Below, one piece after another: positions 17,815-27,944 of a DNA stretch of 64,000 nucleotides. The notes beneath the pieces were generated by a model that searched no databases, was not told where the DNA came from, and was given only the letters and a program-made list of their open reading frames with translations. Source of the DNA: an uncultured Prevotellaceae bacterium (GTDB lineage: Bacteria; Bacteroidota; Bacteroidia; Bacteroidales; Bacteroidaceae). Position 1 is the stretch's first letter. The number at the start of each line of letters is the position of its first letter. The translations under genes and the position numbers were made by a program. The stretch is taken from the NCBI GenBank assembly GCA_902775075.1, contig CACYKX010000001.1, forward strand, positions 6,189-70,188. Direction: 5' to 3'.

Positions 17815-19218
17815 ATGAAACAATTTATGGATGAAAACTTCCTGCTTGAGACCGAAATAGCACAGGAGCTTTTCCACAATCATGCGGCTAAGATGCCTAT
17901 TATCGATTATCATTGTCATTTGGATCCGCAGATGGTAGCCGAAGATCATCAGTTTAAAAGTATTACTGAACTTTGGCTTGGTGGTGATCATTATAAATGG
18001 CGTGCAATGCGTACTAATGGTGTAGCCGAAAAATATTGTACAGGGGATGCTTCTGATTGGGAGAAATTCGAAAAGTGGGCAGAGACGATGCCGTATACTT
18101 TCCGTAATCCATTGTATCATTGGTCGCATTTGGAATTGAAGACTGCTTTTGGTATTAATAAGCAGTTGAGTCCTGCTACTGCTCGTGAAATATATGATGA
18201 GTGTAATGAAAAATTAAAGCAGCCAGAGTTTAGTGCTCGTGGACTGATGCGCCATTATAATGTGGAGTGTGTTTGCACGACAGATGACCCTGTGGATGAC
18301 CTAAAGTGGCATAAAAAGACTCGCGAAAGTGGCTTTGAAATTAAAATGCTTCCGGCATGGCGTCCTGATAAGGCTATGAATATAGAAAAGCCTGACTTTG
18401 CTGACTATATGAAGAAACTTAGTGAGGTAAGTGGAGTAGAGGTGAATTCTTTCAAAAGCATGGTGGATGCGCTGCAGAAACGTCATGATTTCTTTGCAGA
18501 GAATGGTTGTAGACTAAGTGATCATGGACTTGAAGAGTTTTATGATGAAAAGTTCACAGATTCGCAAGTCGAGACAATCTTTGGTAAGGCCCTTCGTGGT
18601 CTACAACTTTCACCGTTGGAGATACGTCAGTATAAGCATGCTTTCTTGAAAGTGTGTGGCGAAATGGATGCTGAAGCAGATTGGACACAACAATATCACT
18701 ATGGTACCATTCGTGATAATAATACGTTGATGTATAATAAATTAGGTGCTGATCTTGGCTTTGACTCAATTGGAGAGTTCAATACGGCTAAGGCTATGAG
18801 TCATTTTCTTGACGAACTTAATTCAGAAGGCAAGTTGACCCGTACGATCCTGTATTGTTTGAATCCGTGTGCTAATGAAGTTATTGCTACTATGCTTGGT
18901 AATTTCCAAGATGGTATTACACCTGGCAAAATTCAGATGGGCTCAGGCTGGTGGTTTAATGATCAACTCGATGGTATGACTAAACAGATGAATGCACTCT
19001 CTGTACTCGGCTTGTTAAGTCGTTTCGTTGGAATGCTTACAGATAGTCGTTCATTCTTAAGCTATCCACGTCATGAGTATTTCCGTCGCTTACTGTGTAA
19101 TTTGCTTGGTAACGATGTGGAGAAGGGATTACTTCCTAATGATCAGGAGGTTCTAGCTCGTATGGTAGAGGATATCTCGTACAATAACGCACGCAGATAT
19201 TTCAAGTTTTACAAATAA
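17815..19218 (+). CDS. uxaC: Uronate (glucuronate/galacturonate) isomerase
   Basis: A 467-residue amidohydrolase-fold isomerase that converts D-glucuronate to D-fructuronate and D-galacturonate to D-tagaturonate. The metal-binding motif is YHCHLDP near residue 35, and the block GDHYKWRAMRTNGV is diagnostic for the family. Length matches E. coli UxaC. It stands alone: no uxaA, uxaB or kdgK gene is nearby, so the rest of the pathway must lie elsewhere. Confidence 0.96.
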   Translation: MKQFMDENFLLETEIAQELFHNHAAKMPIIDYHCHLDPQMVAEDHQFKSITELWLGGDHYKWRAMRTNGVAEKYCTGDASDWEKFEKWAETMPYTFRNPLYHWSHLELKTAFGINKQLSPATAREIYDECNEKLKQPEFSARGLMRHYNVECVCTTDDPVDDLKWHKKTRESGFEIKMLPAWRPDKAMNIEKPDFADYMKKLSEVSGVEVNSFKSMVDALQKRHDFFAENGCRLSDHGLEEFYDEKFTDSQVETIFGKALRGLQLSPLEIRQYKHAFLKVCGEMDAEADWTQQYHYGTIRDNNTLMYNKLGADLGFDSIGEFNTAKAMSHFLDELNSEGKLTRTILYCLNPCANEVIATMLGNFQDGITPGKIQMGSGWWFNDQLDGMTKQMNALSVLGLLSRFVGMLTDSRSFLSYPRHEYFRRLLCNLLGNDVEKGLLPNDQEVLARMVEDISYNNARRYFKFYK

Positions 19219-19230
19219 ATGCTCCAAACA

Positions 19231-19262
19231 TTTGGTCATCCAAAAAAATAGTTTTACTTTTG
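19231..19262 (+). promoter_or_regulatory. Bacteroidetes-type promoter for glmS
   Basis: TTTG at 19231-19234, a 20-bp spacer and TACTTTTG at 19255-19262, 37 bp before the glmS ATG. No glmS ribozyme-like leader fits in this short distance. Confidence 0.85.
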
Positions 19263-19299
19263 CAAAGAATTAATGACTTTGTCATACTATATATAAAAT

Positions 19300-21138
19300 A
19301 TGTGTGGAATTGTAGGATATTTAGGACATAGAGACGCTTATCCAATTCTTATAAAAGGGTTGAAGCGACTCGAATATAGAGGTTATGATTCAGCCGGTGT
19401 TGCCTTAATTAATGACAACGGGGATATGAATATTTACAAAGCCAAAGGCAAGGTTGTAGATTTGGAAAATGTATGCTCTGATAAGAATATCTCAGGATGT
19501 GTTGGTATCGCTCATACACGATGGGCTACTCATGGTGAGCCTTCTGCGATAAATGCACATCCTCATTATTCAGAATCCAAGAATCTCGCCATTATTCATA
19601 ATGGTATTATTGAGAACTATGCTCAAATTAAGAAGAATCTAATTAGCAAGGGCGTACACTTTGTAAGTGAAACGGATACAGAAGTTCTTGTTCAACTTAT
19701 TGAATATATTCAGGTACATAAGAAACTTGATTTGTTGACAAGTGTGCAGGTGGCTTTGCGTCAGGTGATTGGCGCATATGCTATTGCATTGCTTGATAAA
19801 CGTAATCCTAATCAGATAATTGCTGCTCGCAAGGCTAGTCCATTGGTAATTGGTATTGGAGATAACGAATTCTTCCTCGGTTCTGATGCTAGTCCTATTA
19901 TTGAGTATACAGATAAGGTTGTATATCTCGATGATGAAAATATAGCAGTAATGCGTCTTGGTGAGGATTTGCAGGTTACAAATATTGATAATGTAAAGCT
20001 TAACCCTGATGTTCAGACTGTTGATATTGATCTTGGTCAGATTGAAAAGGGAGGTTTCCCTCATTTCATGCTTAAAGAGATTTTTGAACAGCCTGAGTGC
20101 TTAGGAAACTGTATGCGTGGTCGAATCAGTAAGAAAGGTGTAGTGCTAAGTGCTATTACTGACCATCGTGAACAGTTGGCAAATGCTAAGCGATTTATTA
20201 TAGTAGCTTGTGGAACCAGTTGGCATGCAGGACTTATTGGAAAGCAATTGCTGGAGACATTCTGTCGCATCCCTGTAGAAGTGGAATATGCAAGTGAATT
20301 CCGCTATCGTAATCCAGTTGTTGGTCCAGATGACGTAGTAATTGCTATTTCTCAAAGTGGTGAGACTGCGGATACTTTGGCAGCTATAAAACTTGCTAAA
20401 GAGAAAGGAGCATTTATTTATGGTATTTGTAATGCTATAGGTTCTAGTATTGCTCGTGCTACTGATACGGGTACCTATATCCATGTGGGGCCTGAAATTG
20501 GTGTTGCGTCAACGAAAGCTTTCACAGGACAAGTAACCGTGTTGTTGCTCTTGTCGCTTGCATTGGCTAAAGAACGTCAAACGATTAGTTGCGAAGAATA
20601 TAATAAGGTGGTTAAGTACCTTCTTAAGGTACCTGAAGCCATGAAGGAAGTGCTGAAGGTGAATAATCGCGTTGCTGACTTGAGTAGAATATTCACATAT
20701 GCACATAATTTCTTGTATTTGGGTCGTGGCTATAGTTATCCTGTAGCTTTGGAGGGTGCTCTTAAACTGAAAGAAATCAGTTACATACATGCGGAGGGTT
20801 ACCCGGCTGCAGAAATGAAGCATGGTCCTATTGCTCTTATTGATTCGGATATGCCGGTTGTGGTTATTGCAACTCACAATGAGATGTATGAAAAGATATT
20901 GAGTAATATTCAGGAAATAAAAGCTCGTAAGGGTAAGGTTATTGCTATTGTAACTAAGGGTGATGAAGTGATATCGAAAATAGCAGATGAAGTAATAGAA
21001 CTTCCAGAGACACTTGAATGCCTTGAGCCGTTATTGGCGACAATACCGTTGCAATTGTTAGCTTATCATGTTGCTGTATGCAAAGGTAAAAATGTTGACC
21101 AGCCAAGAAATCTGGCCAAGTCTGTTACTGTAGAATGA
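19300..21138 (+). CDS. glmS: Glutamine--fructose-6-phosphate aminotransferase (isomerizing)
   Basis: A 612-residue enzyme that makes glucosamine-6-phosphate from fructose-6-phosphate and glutamine, the entry to peptidoglycan and lipid A sugars. It has an Ntn-type glutaminase domain with nucleophile Cys2 (MCGIVGYLG) and the Arg motif HTRWATHG, then two SIS sugar-isomerase domains (ACGTSWHAG; SQSGETADT; later GRGYSYPVALEGALKLKE) and the C-terminal AKSVTVE. Its leader is only about 35 nt, so a glmS riboswitch is absent. It heads a run of glutamine-dependent enzymes with PurF-like, CarA and CarB. Confidence 0.98.
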   Translation: MCGIVGYLGHRDAYPILIKGLKRLEYRGYDSAGVALINDNGDMNIYKAKGKVVDLENVCSDKNISGCVGIAHTRWATHGEPSAINAHPHYSESKNLAIIHNGIIENYAQIKKNLISKGVHFVSETDTEVLVQLIEYIQVHKKLDLLTSVQVALRQVIGAYAIALLDKRNPNQIIAARKASPLVIGIGDNEFFLGSDASPIIEYTDKVVYLDDENIAVMRLGEDLQVTNIDNVKLNPDVQTVDIDLGQIEKGGFPHFMLKEIFEQPECLGNCMRGRISKKGVVLSAITDHREQLANAKRFIIVACGTSWHAGLIGKQLLETFCRIPVEVEYASEFRYRNPVVGPDDVVIAISQSGETADTLAAIKLAKEKGAFIYGICNAIGSSIARATDTGTYIHVGPEIGVASTKAFTGQVTVLLLLSLALAKERQTISCEEYNKVVKYLLKVPEAMKEVLKVNNRVADLSRIFTYAHNFLYLGRGYSYPVALEGALKLKEISYIHAEGYPAAEMKHGPIALIDSDMPVVVIATHNEMYEKILSNIQEIKARKGKVIAIVTKGDEVISKIADEVIELPETLECLEPLLATIPLQLLAYHVAVCKGKNVDQPRNLAKSVTVE

Positions 21139-21143
21139 TATAC

Positions 21144-21174
21144 GGGACACTACTTTATTGTGGTGTCCCTTTTC
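21144..21174 (+). terminator. Terminator after glmS
   Basis: The stem GGGACAC (21144-21150) pairs with GTGTCCC (21163-21169), extended by several inner pairs, then TTTT. It separates glmS from the following amidotransferase operon. Confidence 0.8.
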
Positions 21175-21220
21175 TATATAAATAGGGATTATATAATTAT
21201 TAGATACAAGGGGAGATTGA

Positions 21221-23116
21221 ATGGAACCAATACATGAAGACTGTGGTGTAGCACTTATCAGATTGTTGAAACCACTGGAGTACTATCAGCAGAAATATGG
21301 TACATGGATGTACGGGCTGAATAAACTTTATCTGATGATGGAGAAACAGCATAACCGTGGACAGGAGGGCGCAGGTATGGCTTGTGTAAAACTCAGTTCT
21401 GAACCGGGAAATGAATATATGTTTCGTGAACGTGCAGAAGGTAAAGATGCCATTACCGAGATATTTGGTAATGTTAATAAGAAGTTTAAGGATATAAAGC
21501 CTGATTTATTGTCAGATGCATCGTATGCTAAGGCTAATCTGCCTTTTGCCGGTGAACTCTATATGGGTCATCTGAGATATTCAACTACAGGAAAGAGCGG
21601 TCTTACCTATGTTCATCCTTTTCTCCGTAGAAATAACTGGAAAGCGAAAAACCTTTGTATGTGCGGAAACTTCAATATGACCAACGTAGATGAAGTTTTC
21701 AAATTGCTGACGGAACAGGGACAATGCCCTCGTATCTACAGTGACACATATATTATGCTCGAACTGATGGGACATAGATTGGATCGTGAAGTTGAGCGTA
21801 ATTTCATTGCCGCTAAGGCTCTTGAACTGACAAATTGTGATATTACAAAATACATAGAAGATCATGTTAAGATCAGTAATGTATTGAAGACAACTCTTTG
21901 TCATTTCGATGGTGGATATAATATGTGTGGAATGACGGGCTCTGGTGAGATGTTCTCCATGCGGGATCCTTGGGGGATTCGTCCGTGTTTTTACTATAAG
22001 AACGACGAGTTGGTCGTTGTGGCTTCTGAACGACCAGTGTTGCAAACAACTTTCGATTTGGAAGTAGAGGACGTGAAGGAGCTGGAACCAGGAAATGCGC
22101 TGATCGTAAGAAAGAACGGAGAGTGTAGCATTGAGAAGATCTTAGATCGTAAGGGAGATTCTGCATGTTCATTCGAACGTATCTATTTTAGTAGAGGTTC
22201 TGATCGCGATATCTATAAAGAGCGCAAGAAACTAGGAGCACAACTTACTCCACAAGTACTGAAAGCCGTTGATTATGATACGCAGCACACCGTATTCAGT
22301 TATATACCGAATACAGCAGAGGTTGCTTATTATGGATTACTTGATGGATTCAAGAGATATATCAATAACCAGAAGATTGAGGCCATCGAAAGTCTCGGAC
22401 ACATTCCTTCGCATGAAGAATTGGAAAATATCCTTCATGAATATGTACGCTCAGAGAAAGTTGCTTGGAAAGATATCAAACTGCGTACATTTATTACAGA
22501 AGGAAATTCGAGAAATGATCTAGCCAGTCATGTGTATGACATAACCTATGGCAGTATAGAACCATACGTAGACAATCTGGTCGTAATAGATGATAGTATC
22601 GTCAGAGGAACTACTTTGAAAGAGAGTATCTTGAGGATCATGGATCGATTACATCCAAAGAAGATTGTAATTGTATCGAGTGCTCCACAGATCAGATATC
22701 CAGACTATTATGGCATTGATATGCCTAGACTAGAAGAGTTTTGTGTGTTTAGAGCTACCATTCAATTGCTCAAAGAACGTAATTTGCATCACGTCATAGA
22801 GGAAACTTATAAGGCCTGCAAAGAAGAACTTGAGCGACCAAAAGAAGATATGAGGAATGCCGTGCGTGATATCTACAAGCCATTCACAGTAGAGGAAATC
22901 AATGAGAAAATTGTGGAGATGTTGCGTCCGGAAGGAGTTGAAACTCCTATTGAGATCGTATATCAGAGTATAGAGGGGTTGCACGAAGCTATTCCTGATC
23001 ATAAGGGAGACTGGTACTTTACCGGAAACTTCCCAACGCCTGGAGGAACCAAACTTTGCAATCAAGCATTTGTAAATTATATAGAGAAAGTCTATCAAAA
23101 CGAACAGAAATTTTAA
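21221..23116 (+). CDS. Amidophosphoribosyltransferase-family protein (long PurF type)
   Basis: A 631-residue protein with a class II glutamine amidotransferase domain and a type I phosphoribosyltransferase domain. The nucleophile Cys8 is preceded by a seven-residue propeptide (MEPIHED), as in PurF enzymes that self-cleave. Further matches are HLRYSTTG, ERIYFSRGSDRDIYKERKKLG, the PRPP motif VVIDDSIVRGTT (residues 454-465), and VSSAPQIRYPDYYGID. PurF makes 5-phosphoribosylamine in purine synthesis, but typical length is about 470-510 residues; the additional sequence lies mainly before the PRPP site and at the C-terminus. It may be a PurF paralogue with another role. It stands directly before carA (9 bp). 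Confidence 0.85.
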   Translation: MEPIHEDCGVALIRLLKPLEYYQQKYGTWMYGLNKLYLMMEKQHNRGQEGAGMACVKLSSEPGNEYMFRERAEGKDAITEIFGNVNKKFKDIKPDLLSDASYAKANLPFAGELYMGHLRYSTTGKSGLTYVHPFLRRNNWKAKNLCMCGNFNMTNVDEVFKLLTEQGQCPRIYSDTYIMLELMGHRLDREVERNFIAAKALELTNCDITKYIEDHVKISNVLKTTLCHFDGGYNMCGMTGSGEMFSMRDPWGIRPCFYYKNDELVVVASERPVLQTTFDLEVEDVKELEPGNALIVRKNGECSIEKILDRKGDSACSFERIYFSRGSDRDIYKERKKLGAQLTPQVLKAVDYDTQHTVFSYIPNTAEVAYYGLLDGFKRYINNQKIEAIESLGHIPSHEELENILHEYVRSEKVAWKDIKLRTFITEGNSRNDLASHVYDITYGSIEPYVDNLVVIDDSIVRGTTLKESILRIMDRLHPKKIVIVSSAPQIRYPDYYGIDMPRLEEFCVFRATIQLLKERNLHHVIEETYKACKEELERPKEDMRNAVRDIYKPFTVEEINEKIVEMLRPEGVETPIEIVYQSIEGLHEAIPDHKGDWYFTGNFPTPGGTKLCNQAFVNYIEKVYQNEQKF

Positions 23117-23125
23117 TTAGTATAA

Positions 23126-24202
23126 ATGAAGAACGTAACCTTAGTTTTAAGTGATGGAACCAAGTTCCACGGCAAGTCTTTTGGATATGATGCTCCTGTT
23201 GCAGGAGAGGTAGTATTCAATACGGCTATGATGGGTTATCCCGAGAGTTTGACCGACCCAAGTTATGCAGGTCAGTTACTTACGATGACATTCCCACTAG
23301 TAGGAAACTATGGTGTACCAGCCTTTACTATAGAGAAGAATGGTATACCAACATTTATGGAAAGCGACAAGATTTATGCTTCTGCACTGATCGTCAGTGA
23401 TTATAGTGAGCAATACAGCCATTGGAATGCTGTGGAGAGTCTTGCCGATTGGCTCAAGCGCGAAAAAGTGCCAGGAATAACAGGCATAGATACGCGAGAA
23501 CTCACTAAGGTATTGCGTGAACATGGTGTGATGATGGGTAAAATCATTTTTGATGATGAACCAGACAACATCCCAGAAGCAAACTATGAGGGTGTGAACT
23601 TTGTTGATAAGGTGAGCACCAAAGAAATCATTCGCTATAACGAAGGTGCCGGAAAAAAAGTGGTACTTGTAGATTGTGGTGTTAAAGCTAATATTATTCG
23701 CTGCCTGATAGAGCGTGGTGTAGAGGTGATACGTGTACCTTGGAACTACGACTATAGTGATATGGACTTTGATGGACTATTCCTTGCCAATGGACCTGGT
23801 GATCCTGATATGTGCTCAGATGCTGTGGAAATTATTAAAAAGCAGATGAATGCTAGTCGTAAACCAATCTGTGGTATCTGTATGGGTAACCAATTATTAG
23901 GAAAGGCTGCTGGTGCAAGTATCTATAAGTTGAAATATGGTCATCGTGGGCATAATCAGCCTGTTCGCTTGGTAGGTACAGATAAGTGCTTTGTAACCAG
24001 TCAGAATCATGGTTATGCTGTAGACACGACAACTCTCGGTATTGAATGGAAAGAACTCTTCGTGAATATGAACGATGGTTCAAACGAAGGTATTTGCCAT
24101 AAGGAGAACCCTTGGTTCTCTAGTCAGTTCCATCCAGAGGCTTGTTCAGGTCCTGTAGATACAGAGTTCATGTTCGATAAGTTTATTGAAAAATTGAAGT
24201 AA
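23126..24202 (+). CDS. carA: Carbamoyl-phosphate synthase small (glutaminase) subunit
   Basis: A 358-residue subunit that releases ammonia from glutamine for carbamoyl phosphate synthesis (arginine and pyrimidines). The N-terminal CarA domain includes AMMGYPESLTDPSYAGQ; the class I glutaminase domain has nucleophile Cys252 in GICMGNQLLG and the His-Glu pair in FHPEA. carB starts four bases after its stop. Confidence 0.97.
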   Translation: MKNVTLVLSDGTKFHGKSFGYDAPVAGEVVFNTAMMGYPESLTDPSYAGQLLTMTFPLVGNYGVPAFTIEKNGIPTFMESDKIYASALIVSDYSEQYSHWNAVESLADWLKREKVPGITGIDTRELTKVLREHGVMMGKIIFDDEPDNIPEANYEGVNFVDKVSTKEIIRYNEGAGKKVVLVDCGVKANIIRCLIERGVEVIRVPWNYDYSDMDFDGLFLANGPGDPDMCSDAVEIIKKQMNASRKPICGICMGNQLLGKAAGASIYKLKYGHRGHNQPVRLVGTDKCFVTSQNHGYAVDTTTLGIEWKELFVNMNDGSNEGICHKENPWFSSQFHPEACSGPVDTEFMFDKFIEKLK

Positions 24203-24206
24203 GACG

Positions 24207-27200
24207 ATGAAAGATCCTAATATAAAGAAAGTCCTGCTACTTGGTTCAGGCGCATTGAAAATCGGTGAAGCCGGTGAGTTTGACTATTCTGGAAGTCAAG
24301 CATTGAAGGCGCTTCGTGAAGAAGGCGTACAGACAGTACTGATAAATCCAAATATCGCAACAGTACAAACATCAGAGGGAGTAGCTGATCAGATATACTT
24401 TCTTCCTGTTCAACCTTATTTTGTAGAGCGTGTTATCCAGAAAGAGCATCCTGATGGTATCCTTCTTTCGTTTGGTGGACAGACTGCACTGAATTGTGGA
24501 GTGGAATTAGAGCGCTCAGGTATCTTGAAGAAGTACAATGTACGTGTACTAGGTACTCCTGTTCAGGCTATTATGAACACAGAGGACCGTGAACTCTTTG
24601 TAGAGCAACTTGATGAGATTGATGTAAAAACAATCAAGAGTGAGGCTTGTGAAAGTATCGAACAAGCCCGTAAGGCTGCTTCCGAACTCGGTTATCCAGT
24701 TATCGTGAGAGCCGCATATGCTCTAGGAGGCTTAGGTTCAGGATTCGCAGACAATGAAGATGAACTAAACGCTCTTTGTGAAAAAGCATTCTCGTTCTCT
24801 CCACAAGTTCTTGTAGAAAAGAGTCTTAAGGGTTGGAAAGAAATAGAGTACGAGGTAGTACGAGATAAATATGATAACTGTATTACCGTATGTAATATGG
24901 AGAATTTCGACCCTCTAGGCATCCATACGGGTGAGAGTATCGTTATTGCTCCGTCGCAAACTTTAACCAATAGTGAGTATCATAAACTCCGTGCCCTTTC
25001 TATCAAGATAGTTCGGCATATCGGTATTGTCGGTGAGTGTAATGTGCAGTATGCTTTTGATCCACAGAGCGAAGACTATCGTGTAATCGAGGTGAATGCC
25101 CGATTAAGCCGTTCTTCAGCTTTAGCTTCTAAGGCAACAGGTTATCCTCTAGCTTTTGTCGCTGCAAAACTTGGTATGGGTTATGGACTCTTTGAACTGA
25201 AGAACTCTGTGACCAAGACAACTTCTGCATTCTTTGAACCTGCACTCGACTACGTGGTATGCAAGATTCCACGTTGGGACTTAAGTAAGTTCCGTGGCGT
25301 CGACAAGGAACTTGGTTCAAGTATGAAGTCAGTGGGTGAAGTTATGGCTATCGGTAGAAATTTTGAAGAGGCCATACAAAAGGGTCTGCGCATGATAGGA
25401 CAGGGTATGCATGGATTCGTAGAAAACAAGGAATTGGAAATCGAAGACCTTGATGCAGCACTTCAGGAACCTACTGATAAGCGCGTTTTCGTTATCTCTA
25501 AAGCTATGCATAAGGGATACTCGGTAGATCAGATTCATGATCTTACCAAGATAGACAAATGGTTTTTGTATAAACTACAGCATATCATTGATATTGATGA
25601 AAAATTAAAGAAGTGCAATATCAATACATTAGACAAAGAACTTTTGCGTAGTGCTAAGGTATATGGATTCACCGATTTCCAAATTGCTCGTGCTGTCGGT
25701 TTGGAGGAAGAAGTGCATAATATGCACAAGGCAATGCTCCTGGTTCGCAACCTGCGTAAAAGCTATGATATTCTTCCTGTAGTAAAACAGATAGATACAC
25801 TTGCTGCGGAATATCCAGCACAAACGAATTACCTGTATGTCACTTATAGTGGAGTAGCCAGTGATATTAGTTTCCAGCGAGATCATCGCAGCATCATCGT
25901 ACTTGGTTCGGGAGCTTATCGTATCGGAAGTTCAGTAGAGTTCGACTGGTGTGGTGTTCAGGCTCTGAATACGATTCGAAAAGAAGGATATCGCTCTATC
26001 ATGATTAATTATAATCCAGAAACAGTATCTACGGATTATGATATGTGCGATAGACTCTATTTCGACGAGTTGACGTTTGAACGCGTGATGGATATCATTG
26101 ATATGGAATGTCCTCATGGCGTTATCGTAAGTACAGGTGGTCAGATTCCTAATAATCTGGCTATGAAACTTGATGAACAGAATGTACCGATTCTTGGAAC
26201 AAAAGCTAAAGATATCGATAACGCAGAGGATCGTGCGAAGTTCTCTGCCATGCTTACGGAAAATGGAATAAATCAGCCAGAGTGGAGTGCATTGACCTCG
26301 ATGGATGATATCGACAAATTCGTAGACAGAGTAGGATTCCCTGTGTTGGTGCGTCCATCTTATGTACTCTCCGGTGCAGCTATGAACGTATGTTCCAACG
26401 AAGAAGAACTTCGTAGGTTCTTGCAGTTAGCCGCTAATGTGAGTGAAGACCATCCAGTAGTAGTTTCTAAATTTATAGAAAATGCTAAAGAGATAGAGAT
26501 GGATGCAGTCGCACGTGATGGCGAAATCTTAGCTTATGCGATCTCTGAACATATCGAGTTTGCAGGTGTCCACTCAGGAGATGCAACAATTCAGTTCCCT
26601 CCACAGAAGTTGTATGTAGAAACGGTAAGAAGGATTAAACGTGTGAGCCGACAGATTGCGAAGGCTTTACATATCAATGGTCCTTTCAATATCCAATATA
26701 TGGCTCGTGAGAATGAAATTCTAGTTATCGAGTGTAACTTAAGAGCTTCACGTTCATTCCCATTTGTAAGTAAGGTACTGAAGATTAATCTGATAGAATT
26801 GGCAACCAAGGTAATGCTCGGATTACCTGTTGAGAAGCCTAATAAGAACCTTTTCGATCTAGATTATGTTGGTATTAAAGCATCTCAATTCAGTTTCAAT
26901 AGATTACAGAAGGCAGACCCTGTTCTTGGTGTAGATATGAGTTCTACCGGTGAAGTAGGATGCTTAGGTGATGATACCAATGCAGCGCTGTTGAAGAGTA
27001 TGCTTTCTGTAGGTCAGCGTATTCCTAAGAAGAATATACTTCTTTCAACAGGAGGAGCTAAACAGAAGGCCGAAATGCTTGATGCCGCAAAACAGTTGAT
27101 CGCTAATGGTTATAAGTTGTTTGCTACAGGAGGTACAAGTAAATATCTCACCGAGAATGGAGTAGAGAATACATTAGTATATTGGCCATCAGAAGAAGGA

Positions 27201-27428
27201 CAGCCTCAGGCTCTTGAGTTGCTGCATGAAAAGAAAATTGATATGGTTGTTAATATTCCAAAGAATCTTACTGTCCACGAGTTGACGAATGGATATAAGA
27301 TCCGAAGAGCAGCCATAGACTTGAATATACCTTTGATAACGAATAGTCGTTTAGCTAGTGCCTTTATTAATGCATTCTGCACGATGACACTTGATGATAT
27401 TGATATCAAGGCTTGGGGTGAATTCTAA
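24207..27428 (+). CDS. carB: Carbamoyl-phosphate synthase large subunit
   Basis: A 1073-residue subunit with two homologous ATP-grasp halves. The first starts VLLLGSGALKIGEAGEFDYS and the second IIVLGSGAYRIGSSVEFDWC, each with its own ATP-grasp motifs (NARLSRSSALASKATG; NLRASRSFPFVSKV). A C-terminal MGS-like allosteric domain (KLFATGGTSKYLTENG onward) completes it, at the usual length. It forms carbamoyl phosphate with CarA. Confidence 0.98.
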   Translation: MKDPNIKKVLLLGSGALKIGEAGEFDYSGSQALKALREEGVQTVLINPNIATVQTSEGVADQIYFLPVQPYFVERVIQKEHPDGILLSFGGQTALNCGVELERSGILKKYNVRVLGTPVQAIMNTEDRELFVEQLDEIDVKTIKSEACESIEQARKAASELGYPVIVRAAYALGGLGSGFADNEDELNALCEKAFSFSPQVLVEKSLKGWKEIEYEVVRDKYDNCITVCNMENFDPLGIHTGESIVIAPSQTLTNSEYHKLRALSIKIVRHIGIVGECNVQYAFDPQSEDYRVIEVNARLSRSSALASKATGYPLAFVAAKLGMGYGLFELKNSVTKTTSAFFEPALDYVVCKIPRWDLSKFRGVDKELGSSMKSVGEVMAIGRNFEEAIQKGLRMIGQGMHGFVENKELEIEDLDAALQEPTDKRVFVISKAMHKGYSVDQIHDLTKIDKWFLYKLQHIIDIDEKLKKCNINTLDKELLRSAKVYGFTDFQIARAVGLEEEVHNMHKAMLLVRNLRKSYDILPVVKQIDTLAAEYPAQTNYLYVTYSGVASDISFQRDHRSIIVLGSGAYRIGSSVEFDWCGVQALNTIRKEGYRSIMINYNPETVSTDYDMCDRLYFDELTFERVMDIIDMECPHGVIVSTGGQIPNNLAMKLDEQNVPILGTKAKDIDNAEDRAKFSAMLTENGINQPEWSALTSMDDIDKFVDRVGFPVLVRPSYVLSGAAMNVCSNEEELRRFLQLAANVSEDHPVVVSKFIENAKEIEMDAVARDGEILAYAISEHIEFAGVHSGDATIQFPPQKLYVETVRRIKRVSRQIAKALHINGPFNIQYMARENEILVIECNLRASRSFPFVSKVLKINLIELATKVMLGLPVEKPNKNLFDLDYVGIKASQFSFNRLQKADPVLGVDMSSTGEVGCLGDDTNAALLKSMLSVGQRIPKKNILLSTGGAKQKAEMLDAAKQLIANGYKLFATGGTSKYLTENGVENTLVYWPSEEGQPQALELLHEKKIDMVVNIPKNLTVHELTNGYKIRRAAIDLNIPLITNSRLASAFINAFCTMTLDDIDIKAWGEF

Positions 27429-27451
27429 GTATTCAATCACACATATGAAGA

Positions 27452-27488
27452 GGGGGAAGTCGATATTTCGACTAACCCCTTTTTTTTA
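27452..27488 (+). terminator. Terminator after carB
   Basis: An imperfect stem (AGGGG...GTCGA with CGAC...CCCC) around a short loop, followed by eight T residues, 24 bp after the carB stop. Confidence 0.85.
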
Positions 27489-27696
27489 TGTTATGTAACA
27501 TGTGTTTTCGAGCACGGCAAATATTTAACCTTTGTTAACAATCTGTAAGTTGTTGATATATAATGAGTTATAAAAATGTTACAAAAAGCACCTAAAAATA
27601 ATTGCAAAAAAAAGAACGTCGTATCTAAAAAATACTTATCTTTGCAACGTTTTAATAAACATATTGATTGTTTTACAGAATTAAAAAGCAAAGAAA

Positions 27697-27864
27697 ATGA
27701 AGAAATTAGTTTTAATGTTCGTAGCTATCGCAGCTATCTCTTTCGCATCTTGTGGTAACAAAACAGCTCAGGCTCCTGCTCAGGACTCTGACACTGTAGC
27801 AGTTGATACAGCTGCTGCTGACACTGCTGCTGCTGATACAGCTGCTGCTGATAGCGCTAAGTAA
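27697..27864 (+). CDS. Small repetitive lipoprotein
   Basis: A 55-residue protein with a lipoprotein signal (MKKLVLMFVAIAAISFASC, lipidated Cys19). The mature part is low complexity, with repeats of DTAAA ending in ADSAK, encoded by 15-bp degenerate DNA repeats. A TATCTTTG -7 element at 27637-27644 and a strong terminator at 27897 show a single-gene transcript. Similar Ala/Asp/Thr-rich mini-lipoproteins occur in Bacteroidales; function unknown, perhaps an abundant envelope spacer. Confidence 0.82.
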   Translation: MKKLVLMFVAIAAISFASCGNKTAQAPAQDSDTVAVDTAAADTAAADTAAADSAK

Positions 27865-27896
27865 TTAGATTACTTACGACTTGAAAATTTGAGACA

Positions 27897-27930
27897 CCGC
27901 TGAAGACTTAGTCTTCAGCGGATTTTTTTT
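27897..27930 (+). terminator. Terminator of the small lipoprotein gene
   Basis: The perfect stem CCGCTGAAGAC (from 27897) pairs with GTCTTCAGCGG (to 27921) around a 3-nt loop, followed by eight T residues. Confidence 0.94.
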
Positions 27931-27944
27931 GTACATTAGTTAAG

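Noticed and set aside
19263..19299. glmS ribozyme ahead of glmS
   Set aside because: The leader is only about 35 nt, too short for the ribozyme fold.
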